From Mycobacterium sp. GA-1199 (GTDB taxonomy: Bacteria; Actinomycetota; Actinomycetes; Mycobacteriales; Mycobacteriaceae), in assembly GCF_001500045.1 (NCBI RefSeq), contig NZ_LQIX01000054.1, positions 1 to 64,000 on the forward strand: 64,000 bases of DNA, read 5' to 3'. This document shows positions 17,528 through 26,384 of this stretch, piece after piece. The notes below the pieces were generated by a model. The model had not been told where the DNA came from. It did not search any database and worked only from the letters and a program-made list of their open reading frames with translations. How positions within the stretch are numbered: position 1 is the first letter of the stretch; each line of letters begins with the position of its first letter. Position numbers and translations under genes: made by a program.

Positions 17528-18820
17528 TCACGCCGGACACTTCCCGTCCCGCGCAGTCACCTTCCCGCGCAACAACGTCAGCGTGACCGCCGCGGGCAGT
17601 TCGAGCGCCTCGTACGGCGTGTTGGCCGAGCGGCTGGCCAGAGCGGAACCTTCGACGGTCCACGTCGCGTTGGGGTCCACCACGGTCAGGTTGGCCGGCT
17701 CGCCGATCTCCAGTGGCCTGCCCTGATCGGGTAGCCCGCCGATCTCGGCGGGCCGCTCGCTCATCACGCGCGCGACGTCCCGCCAGGTCAGCAGCCCCGG
17801 CCGCACCATCGTCTCCACCACCACCGACAGCGCGGTCTGCAATCCGAGCATGCCCGGACGGGCGACGGAGAACTCGCAGCACTTCTCGTGCTCGGCATGC
17901 GGGGCGTGATCAGTGGCCACACAGTCGATGATCCCGTCCGCCAGCGCCTGGCGCAGCGCCCGTGCGTCCGAGGCTTCACGCAGCGGCGGGTTGACGCGGT
18001 AACGCCCGTCGTAGGTGGCCAGCCGTTCGTCGTCGAGCAGCAGGTGGTGTGGGGTCACCTCCGCCGTGATCGAGATCCCCTGTGATTTCGCCCATCGCAC
18101 GATCTCGACGGTTCCGGTGGTGGAGGCGTGGCAGATGTGCACCCGCGCGCCGGCGTCGCGTGCCAGCAGTGCGTCGCGCGCGACGATCGACTCCTCGGCC
18201 GCGCGCGGCCACCCGGTCAGCCCCAGCCTCGCGGCGTTGGGACCCTCGTGGGCCACCGCGCCGACCGTGAGTCGCGGCTCCTCGGCGTGTTGGGCGATCA
18301 GCACGCCGAGCCCGGTGGCGTATTCGAGCGCGCGGCGCATGATCAGCGGATCGTGCACGCAGATGCCGTCGTCGGAGAACATCCGCACCTGTGCCGCACC
18401 GCCGGCCATCATGCCCATCTCGGTGAGCTGGGTACCCGCCAGCCCGACGGTCACCGCGCCCACGGGATGCACGTCGACCAAGCCCACCTGCTGACCTCGC
18501 TGCCAGACGTGGTCGGTCACCACCGGGCTGTCGGCCACCGGGTTGGTGTTGGCCATCGCGAACACCGCGGTGTAGCCACCCAGAGCCGCTGCGGCCGAAC
18601 CGGTTTCGATGTCCTCGGCGTACTCGCGACCCGGCTCTCGCAGGTGGGTGTGCAGGTCGACGAAGCCGGGCAGCAGCACCTGGCCGGTGGCGTCGACGAC
18701 GTCGGCATCGTCGGGAATCTGAAGTTCCGCACCGATATCGGCGATCTGCCCGTCGGACACCAGGACGTCGACGGGATCGCCCTCGCCGTAGAGCCGGACC
18801 CCTCGTATCAGCGTGCTCAT
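17528..18820 (-). CDS. pyrC: Dihydroorotase
   Basis: 430 aa class I dihydroorotase, cyclising carbamoyl aspartate. Metal ligands His57 and His59 in DLHTHLREPG and the ATDHAPH strand near residue 300 are present. Ser-Asp-Asp in FSDDGICVHD fits class I enzymes with a bridging Asp rather than a carbamylated Lys. The ATG overlaps the pyrB stop (ATGA). Confidence 0.97.
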   Translation of the reverse strand: MSTLIRGVRLYGEGDPVDVLVSDGQIADIGAELQIPDDADVVDATGQVLLPGFVDLHTHLREPGREYAEDIETGSAAAALGGYTAVFAMANTNPVADSPVVTDHVWQRGQQVGLVDVHPVGAVTVGLAGTQLTEMGMMAGGAAQVRMFSDDGICVHDPLIMRRALEYATGLGVLIAQHAEEPRLTVGAVAHEGPNAARLGLTGWPRAAEESIVARDALLARDAGARVHICHASTTGTVEIVRWAKSQGISITAEVTPHHLLLDDERLATYDGRYRVNPPLREASDARALRQALADGIIDCVATDHAPHAEHEKCCEFSVARPGMLGLQTALSVVVETMVRPGLLTWRDVARVMSERPAEIGGLPDQGRPLEIGEPANLTVVDPNATWTVEGSALASRSANTPYEALELPAAVTLTLLRGKVTARDGKCPA

Positions 18821-19767
18821 GCGCTGATGGCCTCCTTCTCGGCGCCCACCAACAGGTGGAACAGCACCGCCATCCGGATATGCACGCCGTTCGAAACCTG
18901 TTGCAGCACAGCTGATTGCGGTGAGTCAGCGACGGAGAACGCGATCTCCATACCCCGGACCATCGGGCCGGGGTGCAACACCACCGCATTGCCCGAAAGC
19001 AACGCCTGGCGCTTCTCGGACAAGCCGTAGAGCACCGAGTACTCCCGCGCCGACGGGAAGAACCCGCCGTTCATGCGCTCGGCCTGCACCCGCAGCATCA
19101 GCACCGCGTCGGCCAGCGGCAGTTCGGCGTCGAGGTCGTGCGACACCGTGACCGGCCAGTCAGCGACCCCGACCGGCAGCAACGTCGGCGGTGCGACCAG
19201 CACCACCTCCGCGCCGAGGGTGTGCAGCAGAAGCACATTCGAGCGGGCGACCCGGCTGTGCAGCACATCGCCGACGATCACCACCCGCTTGCCCTCGATG
19301 TCGCCGAGGCGTTGACGCATGGTCAACGCGTCGAGCAGCGCCTGGGTGGGATGCTCGTGGGTACCGTCGCCGGCGTTGATCACCGCAGGACCGTGCCCGT
19401 CCTGGGTGGCCGTCCACTCGGCGAGTTGCTGCGGTGCTCCCGAGGCGGGGTGGCGCAGGATCAACGCATCGGCTCCCGCGGCGCGGAGCGTCAAGGCCGT
19501 GTCGCGCAGCGACTCGCCCTTGGACACCGACGATCCCGAGGCGCTGACGTTGATCACGTCGGCGCTCATCCACTTGCCCGCGACCTCGAAGGAGACCCGG
19601 GTGCGGGTCGAGTTCTCGTAAAACATCGTGATGATCGTGCGGCCACGCAGGGTGGGCAGCTTCTTGACCTCGCGACCGAGGAGGGCCTGGCTGAAATGGT
19701 CGGCGTTGTCGAGGATCGCCAGCGCATCGTCGCGCGACAAATCCGCCGCCGAGAGCAGATGCTTCAC
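18817..19767 (-). CDS. pyrB: Aspartate carbamoyltransferase catalytic chain
   Basis: 316 aa. Carbamoyl-phosphate loop FYENSTRTR near residue 50, the SSVSKGESLRDT mobile loop, and HPTQALLDALT for aspartate-side chemistry. No pyrI regulatory chain is nearby, as usual in actinobacteria. GTG start at 19767 overlaps the pyrR stop (GTGA), so synthesis is tied to PyrR translation. Confidence 0.98.
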   Translation of the reverse strand: MKHLLSAADLSRDDALAILDNADHFSQALLGREVKKLPTLRGRTIITMFYENSTRTRVSFEVAGKWMSADVINVSASGSSVSKGESLRDTALTLRAAGADALILRHPASGAPQQLAEWTATQDGHGPAVINAGDGTHEHPTQALLDALTMRQRLGDIEGKRVVIVGDVLHSRVARSNVLLLHTLGAEVVLVAPPTLLPVGVADWPVTVSHDLDAELPLADAVLMLRVQAERMNGGFFPSAREYSVLYGLSEKRQALLSGNAVVLHPGPMVRGMEIAFSVADSPQSAVLQQVSNGVHIRMAVLFHLLVGAEKEAISA

Positions 19768-20360
19768 CTGATCGGACCTCCGTACGGCGCGATGGACACA
19801 CGGTCGTGGCCATCGTCTTCGACCAACCGGACCTTGACGTTCTCGCTTCGGGAGGTGGGCACGTTCTTGCCCACGTAGTCGGCGCGCAGCGGCAGCTCCC
19901 GGTGACCGCGGTCGACCAGCACCGCCAGTTGCACCGCCTTCGGTCTGCCGATGTCGCGCAGTGCATCCAGCGCCGCGCGCACCGAGCGGCCGGTGTAGAG
20001 CACGTCGTCGACGAGGATGACCAGGGCCTGGTCGACCCCGCCCTCGGGAATCGAGGTCTCCTCCAGGGCGCGGGGCGGCTTGAAGTCGAGGTCGTCGCGG
20101 TACAGCGTGTTGTCCAGCGCGCCGTGCGCGACGACGACGCCGGAGAACTCCTTGATCTTCTCGGCGAGCCGGGTGGCCAACGTCACGCCGCGGGTCGGGA
20201 TGCCGAGCAAGACGACACGGGGGGCCTTGGCATCGCCGGGGGCACCGTCGAGTGCGGTCTTCTCGATGATCTGGTGGGCGATGCGGGAGATGGTGCGGCC
20301 GACGTCCGCTGCGGACATCAGCTCCCGGTCGGTGCCCGACGAGCCTTCATGCGCGCCCAA
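19764..20360 (-). CDS. pyrR: Bifunctional PyrR: pyr mRNA-binding regulator / uracil phosphoribosyltransferase
   Basis: 198 aa. PRPP-binding motif VILVDDVLYTGRS at 114-126. In mycobacteria PyrR represses translation by binding the 5' leader of its own operon. The TTG start at 20360 has GGAGG ten bases upstream and matches the family N terminus (MGAxx...RELMSAADVGRTI); ATG within RELMSAA is a less likely alternative. First gene of the operon, with a PyrR-binding loop in its leader (20369-20411). Confidence 0.96.
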   Translation of the reverse strand: MGAHEGSSGTDRELMSAADVGRTISRIAHQIIEKTALDGAPGDAKAPRVVLLGIPTRGVTLATRLAEKIKEFSGVVVAHGALDNTLYRDDLDFKPPRALEETSIPEGGVDQALVILVDDVLYTGRSVRAALDALRDIGRPKAVQLAVLVDRGHRELPLRADYVGKNVPTSRSENVKVRLVEDDGHDRVSIAPYGGPIR

Positions 20361-20368
20361 GCGACTCT

Positions 20369-20411
20369 GACCTCCTTCTCCGCCTCTCTGGACGGCTCCT
20401 TAAAGGACGTC
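20369..20411 (-). promoter_or_regulatory. pyrR: PyrR-binding RNA leader with sequestrable Shine-Dalgarno
   Basis: On the minus strand the leader carries GTCCAGAGAGGC (plus 20382-20393), matching the conserved PyrR-binding loop, closed by CCG/CGG pairs. The pyrR ribosome site AAGGAGGTC (20377-20369) follows at once. Upstream, GACGTCCTT (20411-20403) is complementary to that site with one mismatch. This gives a simple choice between an open and a hidden ribosome site, in line with the translational repression described for M. smegmatis PyrR. Confidence 0.8.
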
Positions 20412-20424
20412 GAAACTGCGGGGA

Positions 20425-20453
20425 AGCTTAGCACCCGGACAGCGGCGGTCCGG
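20425..20453. promoter_or_regulatory. pyrR promoter region with short palindrome
   Basis: Minus-strand TAAGCT (20430-20425) is a plausible -10 for the pyr operon. Just upstream, CCGGAC and GTCCGG arms (20435-20440, 20448-20453) form a palindrome that would overlap the -35 region, between the divergent pyrR and hydrolase genes. No regulator is known for it. Confidence 0.35.
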
Positions 20454-20504
20454 TCGCGCCACGAAGGGGCCTGCCCGCACCGGCGCGTCAGTAGGCTTGC
20501 CGCG

Positions 20505-21707
20505 ATGAAACTCGACGGCAACCACGCGTCCATCCGCGAGGCGATCGACGCCGGGCTCCTCGCCGGGGCGGTGACCCTGGTGTGGCACGCCGGTGAAGTA
20601 CTCCAGGTCAACGAGTTGGGGCACCGCGACGTCGACGCCGGACTACCGATGCAGCGGGACACGATCTTCCGCATCGCCTCGATGACCAAACCGGTGACGG
20701 TCGCGGCCGCGATGAGTCTTCTCGAGGAAGGCCGCTTCGCGCTCACCGACCCGATCGCCACGTGGGTCCCCGAACTCGCCGACATGTACGTTCTTGTCGA
20801 CCCGCAGGGTGACCTCGAGAAGACGACGCCCGCCCGGCGCCTCATCACATTCGACGACCTGATGACGCACCGCAGCGGCCTGGCCTATGCGTTCTCGGTG
20901 TTGGGTCCGTTGAGCCGCGCGTACGGCCGAATGTCGTTCCGCCAGGATCAGGACCGCTGGCTCGCCGAGCTTGCCGCCCTACCGCTGGTGCACCAGCCCG
21001 GCGACCGGCTCACCTACAGCCATGCCACCGACGTGCTGGGCATCGCGATGTCGCGGATCGAGGGCAAACCGCTGTCCGACATCCTTCGCGAACGGATCTT
21101 CGAGCCGCTGCAGATGCCCGACACCGGGTTCTCGGTGGGCACGTCGCGACGACACCGCGCCGCGACGATGTACAAGCTCGACAAGGACAACACCCTGCAG
21201 CACGACGTGATGGGGCCCGCGCCGATCACCGATCCGCCGTTCTGCACCGGCGGTGCCGGGTTGTGGTCGACCGTCGACGATTACCTGCGCTTCGCGCAGA
21301 TGCTGCTGGGCGGCGGCACGCTGGACGGGGTCCGGGTGCTGTCCGAGGAATCCGTGCGACTGATGCGCACTGACCGGCTGACCGATGAGCAGAAGCGCCA
21401 GAACTTCCTCGGCGCGCCGTTCTGGGTGGGCCGCGGATTCGGGTTGAACCTGTCGGTGGTGACCGATCCCGTGAAATCCCGTCCGCTGTTCGGACCCGGC
21501 GGGCTGGGCACGTTCAGTTGGCCCGGCGCCTACGGCACCTGGTGGCAGGCCGACCCGTCGGCAAACCTGATCCTGATCTACCTGATCCAGAACCTGCCCG
21601 ACATCAATGTCGACATGGCCGCGATCGCTGGCAACACATCGATAGCCAAACTGCAGAGCGCCCAGCCGAAATTCGTCCGCCGGACCTACCAGGCGCTCGA
21701 CATCTGA
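20505..21707 (+). CDS. Serine hydrolase of the beta-lactamase / penicillin-binding fold
   Basis: 400 aa, class C beta-lactamase-like esterase family (EstB/LpqK-type). Nucleophile Ser in SMTK near residue 64, and a Tyr motif YSHATD in place of YxN near 173. No signal peptide, so a cytosolic esterase or amidase is more likely than a true beta-lactamase. The ATG at 20505 has no ribosome site, but TAGGCT lies eight bases upstream as a -10, so a leaderless mRNA is likely. The frame continues upstream over pyrR on the other strand and that part is rejected. Confidence 0.85.
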   Translation: MKLDGNHASIREAIDAGLLAGAVTLVWHAGEVLQVNELGHRDVDAGLPMQRDTIFRIASMTKPVTVAAAMSLLEEGRFALTDPIATWVPELADMYVLVDPQGDLEKTTPARRLITFDDLMTHRSGLAYAFSVLGPLSRAYGRMSFRQDQDRWLAELAALPLVHQPGDRLTYSHATDVLGIAMSRIEGKPLSDILRERIFEPLQMPDTGFSVGTSRRHRAATMYKLDKDNTLQHDVMGPAPITDPPFCTGGAGLWSTVDDYLRFAQMLLGGGTLDGVRVLSEESVRLMRTDRLTDEQKRQNFLGAPFWVGRGFGLNLSVVTDPVKSRPLFGPGGLGTFSWPGAYGTWWQADPSANLILIYLIQNLPDINVDMAAIAGNTSIAKLQSAQPKFVRRTYQALDI

Positions 21708-21724
21708 CCGTTTAGTCTGGCGGG

Positions 21725-22945
21725 GTGACCCAGCAGACCGTCCTGATCAGTGGTGCCGGGATCGCCGGGCCGTCGTTGGCGTTCTGGTTGACGCGCAACG
21801 GATATCGCGTCATCGTCGTGGAGGTCGCGCCGGGTGTCCGGCCCGGCGGCCAGACGGTCGATCTTCGGGGCGCGGGCGGCGACGTCGTCGAGCGCATGGG
21901 CTTGATCGACCAGATGCGGGCCCGCGCGCTCGAGCAACGCGGTGCGGCCTGGGTGCGTTCAGACGGCAGCAGACGTGCCGAGATGGCGGTGACGGCGTTC
22001 GGCGGCAACGGTCTGGTGTCGAAGCTGGAAATCCTGCGCGGCGATCTGGTGGACGTGCTGTACCAGGCCACCCGGGACTCGGTCGAATACCGTTTCGGAC
22101 AGCGGATTTCCGAACTCCACGAAGGCGACGCGGGAATGGAAGCGACGCTGACCGACGGCACCGTGCTGCACGCGGACCTCGTCGTCGGCGCCGACGGTCC
22201 GCATTCGGCGGTGCGCCGCCTGGCTTTCGGTCCCGAAGACCAGTTCGTCAAGCCGATCGGCGGATACAACGCGTGGTTCTCCGCACCCGACAGCGTCGGA
22301 CTCGACGGTTGGTATCTGCTCTACCAGGCTCCCGGCGGCCTCAACGCCTCGATGCGCCCCTCCCACGATCCCGCAATCGCCAAGGCCGGCCTGGCTTTTC
22401 GGTCCGAACCCATCCAGTACGACCGGCACGACCTCGACCAACAGCGAAAGATCCTCACCGAGCGGTTCGCAGGCGCCGGGTGGGAATGCGACGCGCTGCT
22501 GGCCGCCGCCCACGAAGCCGACGACTTCTACTTCGACTCCTTCGCCCAGATCCACATGCCGTCCTGGTCGACCGGACGCGTCACCCTGGTCGGTGATGCC
22601 GGATACTGCGCATCGCCGCTGTCGGGTATGGGCACGAGCCTTGCCCTGGTCGGCGCCTATCTTCTCGCGGGTGAACTGGGGCCGGCGAGTTCGTTCGAGG
22701 CCGACGGCCTGCCCGACGCACTGGCGCGATACGAGTCGCGAATGCGCCCATACGTCGACACCTGCCAGAAGTTGAACAACACGATCGACCGGTACGCACC
22801 GATGTCGGAGTCCGATATCGCGGTCAACGCGGCGGTGATGAAATGGATGCAGCGCTGGCCGTTTCGGCCGGTGGCCGCACGGCTGTGGTTCACGACGGCC
22901 GATTCGATCGAGCTGCCGGATTATCCGGCGATGTCCGTGTCGTAG
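21725..22945 (+). CDS. FAD-dependent monooxygenase, PHBH fold
   Basis: 406 aa group A aromatic-hydroxylase-type flavoprotein. GAGIAGPS at 10-17 binds FAD, GADGPHS near 158 is the DG motif, and GDAGYCASPLSGMG near 291 is the GD motif. Similar to TetX/RdmE-like and polyketide-modifying oxygenases; the substrate cannot be inferred. GTG start 17 bp after the hydrolase, same strand. Its last 25 bases overlap the convergent AprA-like gene. Confidence 0.88.
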   Translation: MTQQTVLISGAGIAGPSLAFWLTRNGYRVIVVEVAPGVRPGGQTVDLRGAGGDVVERMGLIDQMRARALEQRGAAWVRSDGSRRAEMAVTAFGGNGLVSKLEILRGDLVDVLYQATRDSVEYRFGQRISELHEGDAGMEATLTDGTVLHADLVVGADGPHSAVRRLAFGPEDQFVKPIGGYNAWFSAPDSVGLDGWYLLYQAPGGLNASMRPSHDPAIAKAGLAFRSEPIQYDRHDLDQQRKILTERFAGAGWECDALLAAAHEADDFYFDSFAQIHMPSWSTGRVTLVGDAGYCASPLSGMGTSLALVGAYLLAGELGPASSFEADGLPDALARYESRMRPYVDTCQKLNNTIDRYAPMSESDIAVNAAVMKWMQRWPFRPVAARLWFTTADSIELPDYPAMSVS

Positions 22946-25626
22946 CCCGCGCGCGCCAAGGCCTGCCGGGCGTAGGCACGTACGTCGGCGTCGCCGTCTT
23001 TGAGCGCGATCTCCAATGCGTCCCGCGCCGCCTGTTCGGAGGCCACCCAACGGCTCAGGCTGAGCACCGCGGCCTTGCGGACGTCGAGGTGTTGATCGGT
23101 CAGCGCCCCCGACAACGCCGGAACGGCGACGGCCGGTGCGGCGCCCGCAAGGGCGCGCGCCGCGCCTTCGCGTACCTGCCAGGCCGGCGCCGTGAGCGCT
23201 TCGCGCACACCCGGCTCGTCATCGCCGCCCCACCCGACCGCGCCGAGCGCTGAGAGCGCCGCCGCACGGACCAGCGGGTCGGTGTCACGCACCAACCGGC
23301 GCACGGCGTCGGCGCCCGTGCCGAGCGTCGCCAGTCCGTTGGCCGCCGCGATGCGGACCTCACGGTTGTCGTCACCGGCGGCCGCCGCCACGCCGTCGGC
23401 GTCGTCGACCGACACCAGCGCGCGCACGCCCTCGATCCGCACGCGGTGATCGGCGTCGCCGAGGGCCCGACGATACACGTCCTCGGTACCCACACGACGC
23501 GCCGACAGGAGGTAGATCGTCACCGCGCGCACCACCGGATCGGACGACTGGACGTGCGCTGCAACAGATTCCGGGGAGCTCAGCACCTCGACCAACTCGC
23601 GCACCCCGTCGGCGGCGGTCCGCCGGACGCCGGCATCGGTATCAGCCAATGCGGCGATCAGCGGCGCCTCGTATCCATCGGGCAGATGCTCCACAAGCGT
23701 GGCCACCGCGGTGCGCCGCACACCTGCATCGACGTCGGCAAGGAACTCGGCCAGCTCCGGAACCGACGGCAACTCGAGCGCGAGCACCGCGGCGATACGC
23801 GGCGACGGCGGCTGGGCAGGCGCGGCGCGCCGGATCCGGGATGCGCCGTCAGTGGGAGCCCGGCCGATAGCGATCGATGGCTGGTGGACATGCGTGACCG
23901 GATCATCGGAGGGCAGGTGCTCCAGATCGGGTACCGCCACGAAATACGGTGCCACGGGCCGTTTGACGAACACCATGGACCCGTCGGAATCCTTGCGCAA
24001 GTTCAGGTGATACCGCCAACCTTCGTCGTCACGCTGCGGCAGGTCGGCTCGGTCGTGGTAGAGGCCCCACCGAGATTCGGTGCGCGTCAACGACGAACGC
24101 GCCGCCATTTCGGCGCAGTCACGAATGAACGAGACCTCGACGGCGCGCATCAGCTCGTGCGGTGTCGTGGCGCCCATTTCGCCGATCTCGTCGCGCATGC
24201 GCTCGAAGGTCTCGATGGCGATCGACAGCTTGGTGGCCGTCTTCGGCGGTGCCACATAGTCGTTGACGAAGCGGCGCAGTTTGTACTCGACCTGCGGCTG
24301 CGGCGGTCCCTCGGGATGGCGCAGCGGGCGGTAGACGAGGTCGTGCGCCTCGCGCAGCTGACCCTGCGGAAGGACCGCCGGCAGGGCGACGTCGGCGAGC
24401 GTGGACGCCGCGTGCTCGCCTGCGAGGTCGCCGTAGACGAAGGCCCCGATCATGTAGTTGTGCGGGACGCACGCCAGATCGCCGGCCGCGTACAGTCCCG
24501 GCACCGTGGTCCGCGCATGTTCGTCGACCCATACCCCGGAGGCCGAGTGCCCGCTGCACAAGCCGATTTCGGAGATGTGCATCTCGATGTCGTGGGTGCG
24601 GTAATCGTGCCCGCGGTTGGCGTGGAAGGTGCCCCTGGTGGGCCGCTCGGTGGTGTGCAGGATGTTCTCGAGCGCGCCGAGCGTCTCGTCGGGCAGGTGC
24701 GAGACCTTCAGGTAGATCGGGCCGCGGGCCGATTCGATCTCGCGTTTGACCTCGGCCATCATCTGCCCCGACCAGTAGTCGGAGTCGACGAACCGCTCCC
24801 CGAGCGCGTTGACCTGGTAGCCGCCGAACGGGTTGGCCACATAGGCGCACGCCGGTCCGTTGTAGTCCTTGATCAGCGGATTGACTTGGAAGCACTCGAT
24901 TCCGGACAGCTCGGCGCCGGCGTGGTACGCCATCGAGTAACCGTCGCCGGCGTTCGTCGGGTTCTCGTAGGTGCCGTAGAGGTAGCCCGATGCCGGCAGC
25001 CCCAGCCGCCCGCACGCACCGGTGGCCAGAATCACCGCTTTCGCCCCGACGGCGACGAATTCGCCTGTGCGCGAGTTGAGCGCGGCCGCGCCGACGGCGC
25101 GTCCGGTGTCGTCGGTGAGCACCCGCACCGGCATCAACCGGTTCTCGATGCGGATCTTCTCGCGCATCGACCGCTGTCGCAGCACCCGGTACAGCGCCTT
25201 CTTGACGTCTTTGCCCTCGGGCATGGGCAGGACGTAGGAGCCGGACCGGTGCACCCTGCGCACGGCGTACTCGCCGTGTTCGTCCTTCTCGAACTTCACG
25301 CCGTAGCGCTCGAGCCGCTGCACCATCGCGAATCCGCGGGTCGCCGTCTGGTAAATGGTGCGCTGGTTGACGATTCCATCGTTGGCGCGCGTGATCTCGG
25401 CGACGTACTCCTCCGGTGTCGCCTTGCCGGGGATCACGGCGTTGTTGACACCGTCCATCCCCATCGCGAGCGCACCGGAGTGCCGCACGTGCGCCTTCTC
25501 CAGCAGCAGTACCGCAGCGCCGTGTTCGGCGGCGGTGAGCGCGGCCATGGTGCCCGCGGTTCCGCCACCGATGACCAGCACGTCACAGTCGAGCCGAACG
25601 GTGTCGGCGAGTTCAGGAATGTTCAT
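22921..25626 (-). CDS. AprA/fumarate-reductase-like flavoprotein with C-terminal HEAT repeats
   Basis: 901 aa. Residues about 12-600 form an FAD-binding fumarate reductase/AprA-type module: GGGTAG at 20-25, VRHSGALAMGMDG, IKDYNGPACAYV, and the late FAD segment GLYAAGDLACVPHN. The GHSASGVWV stretch before it resembles APS reductase alpha subunits more than succinate dehydrogenase. From about 619 to the end come some nine short repeats with the D-x-VR signature of HEAT/PBS-lyase repeats, an unusual tail. Start 25626 overlaps the ABC ATPase stop (ATGA). Expected electron partner is the two-cluster ferredoxin at 28667. Substrate unknown; a sulfur or small organic compound brought in by the adjacent ABC transporter is the working guess. 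Confidence 0.85.
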   Translation of the reverse strand: MNIPELADTVRLDCDVLVIGGGTAGTMAALTAAEHGAAVLLLEKAHVRHSGALAMGMDGVNNAVIPGKATPEEYVAEITRANDGIVNQRTIYQTATRGFAMVQRLERYGVKFEKDEHGEYAVRRVHRSGSYVLPMPEGKDVKKALYRVLRQRSMREKIRIENRLMPVRVLTDDTGRAVGAAALNSRTGEFVAVGAKAVILATGACGRLGLPASGYLYGTYENPTNAGDGYSMAYHAGAELSGIECFQVNPLIKDYNGPACAYVANPFGGYQVNALGERFVDSDYWSGQMMAEVKREIESARGPIYLKVSHLPDETLGALENILHTTERPTRGTFHANRGHDYRTHDIEMHISEIGLCSGHSASGVWVDEHARTTVPGLYAAGDLACVPHNYMIGAFVYGDLAGEHAASTLADVALPAVLPQGQLREAHDLVYRPLRHPEGPPQPQVEYKLRRFVNDYVAPPKTATKLSIAIETFERMRDEIGEMGATTPHELMRAVEVSFIRDCAEMAARSSLTRTESRWGLYHDRADLPQRDDEGWRYHLNLRKDSDGSMVFVKRPVAPYFVAVPDLEHLPSDDPVTHVHQPSIAIGRAPTDGASRIRRAAPAQPPSPRIAAVLALELPSVPELAEFLADVDAGVRRTAVATLVEHLPDGYEAPLIAALADTDAGVRRTAADGVRELVEVLSSPESVAAHVQSSDPVVRAVTIYLLSARRVGTEDVYRRALGDADHRVRIEGVRALVSVDDADGVAAAAGDDNREVRIAAANGLATLGTGADAVRRLVRDTDPLVRAAALSALGAVGWGGDDEPGVREALTAPAWQVREGAARALAGAAPAVAVPALSGALTDQHLDVRKAAVLSLSRWVASEQAARDALEIALKDGDADVRAYARQALARAGYDTDIAG

Positions 25627-26384
25627 GAGGAATAATGCAGAGCGGCAAGGATTTCGGTGCGTGCTTCGGAACGGACGGCGTCGGTGACCCGCGGTTGGGG
25701 CACGTCCACCAGGGCGCGCAGCGGTTGGCCCACCCGGCCCAGCACCGCGACGCGGTCGCCGATGATCAACGCCTCGTCGACGTCGTGGGTGACGAACACG
25801 ATCGTGGTCGGGTGCGCCTGCCACGTCTGAATCAGCAGGCGCTGCATCGCCGCCCGCGTCTGGGTGTCCAGCGCGGCGAACGGCTCGTCCATCATCACCG
25901 CCCGCGGTGCACCCGCCAGCCCACGCGCCAGTTGCACGCGTTGACGCATACCGCCCGAGAGGCTCTTGGGCAGGTAATCGGCGAATCCGGAAAGCCCCAC
26001 CTCATCGATCCACCGCTCGGCGCGTTCGCGTCGCCCCGACCGCGGGACACCGCGCAGCTGCAACGCCAGTTCGATGTTGGATCGCACTGTGCGCCAGGGC
26101 AACAAAGCGCTGTCCTGGAACACCATGCCCCTGTCGCGCGACGTCGTCGCGACCTCGGCGCCGTCGGCGAGCACTCGGCCGGAGTCCGGGCGCAACAGCC
26201 CGGTGAGCGCGCGCAGCACCGTCGACTTGCCGCACCCTGATGGTCCGGTGAGTACCAGGATCTCCCCTGGGCGCACGTCGAGGCTCAGGCCGTCGACGAC
26301 GGGTTCGCCGGTGTAGGACAACCGGACGTCCTCGAGCTGCAGCCGCAAGCCCTGCAGCGTCTCGGGGGCGACGGTGACGGTCAT
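25623..26384 (-). CDS. ABC transporter ATPase, nitrate/sulfonate/taurine type
   Basis: 253 aa. Walker A GPSGCGKST near 47, Q-loop, signature LSGGMRQR near 147, Walker B VMMDEPFAALD and the switch His in FVTHDVDEA are all present. Closest family layout is SsuB/TauB. ATG 26384 overlaps the permease stop (ATGA); longer starts would run through the permease. It energises import with the permease and lipoprotein that precede it. Confidence 0.92.
   Translation of the reverse strand: MTVTVAPETLQGLRLQLEDVRLSYTGEPVVDGLSLDVRPGEILVLTGPSGCGKSTVLRALTGLLRPDSGRVLADGAEVATTSRDRGMVFQDSALLPWRTVRSNIELALQLRGVPRSGRRERAERWIDEVGLSGFADYLPKSLSGGMRQRVQLARGLAGAPRAVMMDEPFAALDTQTRAAMQRLLIQTWQAHPTTIVFVTHDVDEALIIGDRVAVLGRVGQPLRALVDVPQPRVTDAVRSEARTEILAALHYSS

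Noticed and set aside
20505..21707. True beta-lactamase
   Set aside because: No signal peptide and a Tyr-Ser-His motif instead of the class C YxN; fits the esterase branch better.
23446..25635. 729-codon plus-strand ORF opposite the AprA-like gene
   Set aside because: High-GC antisense frame; the minus strand encodes clear FAD and HEAT motifs.
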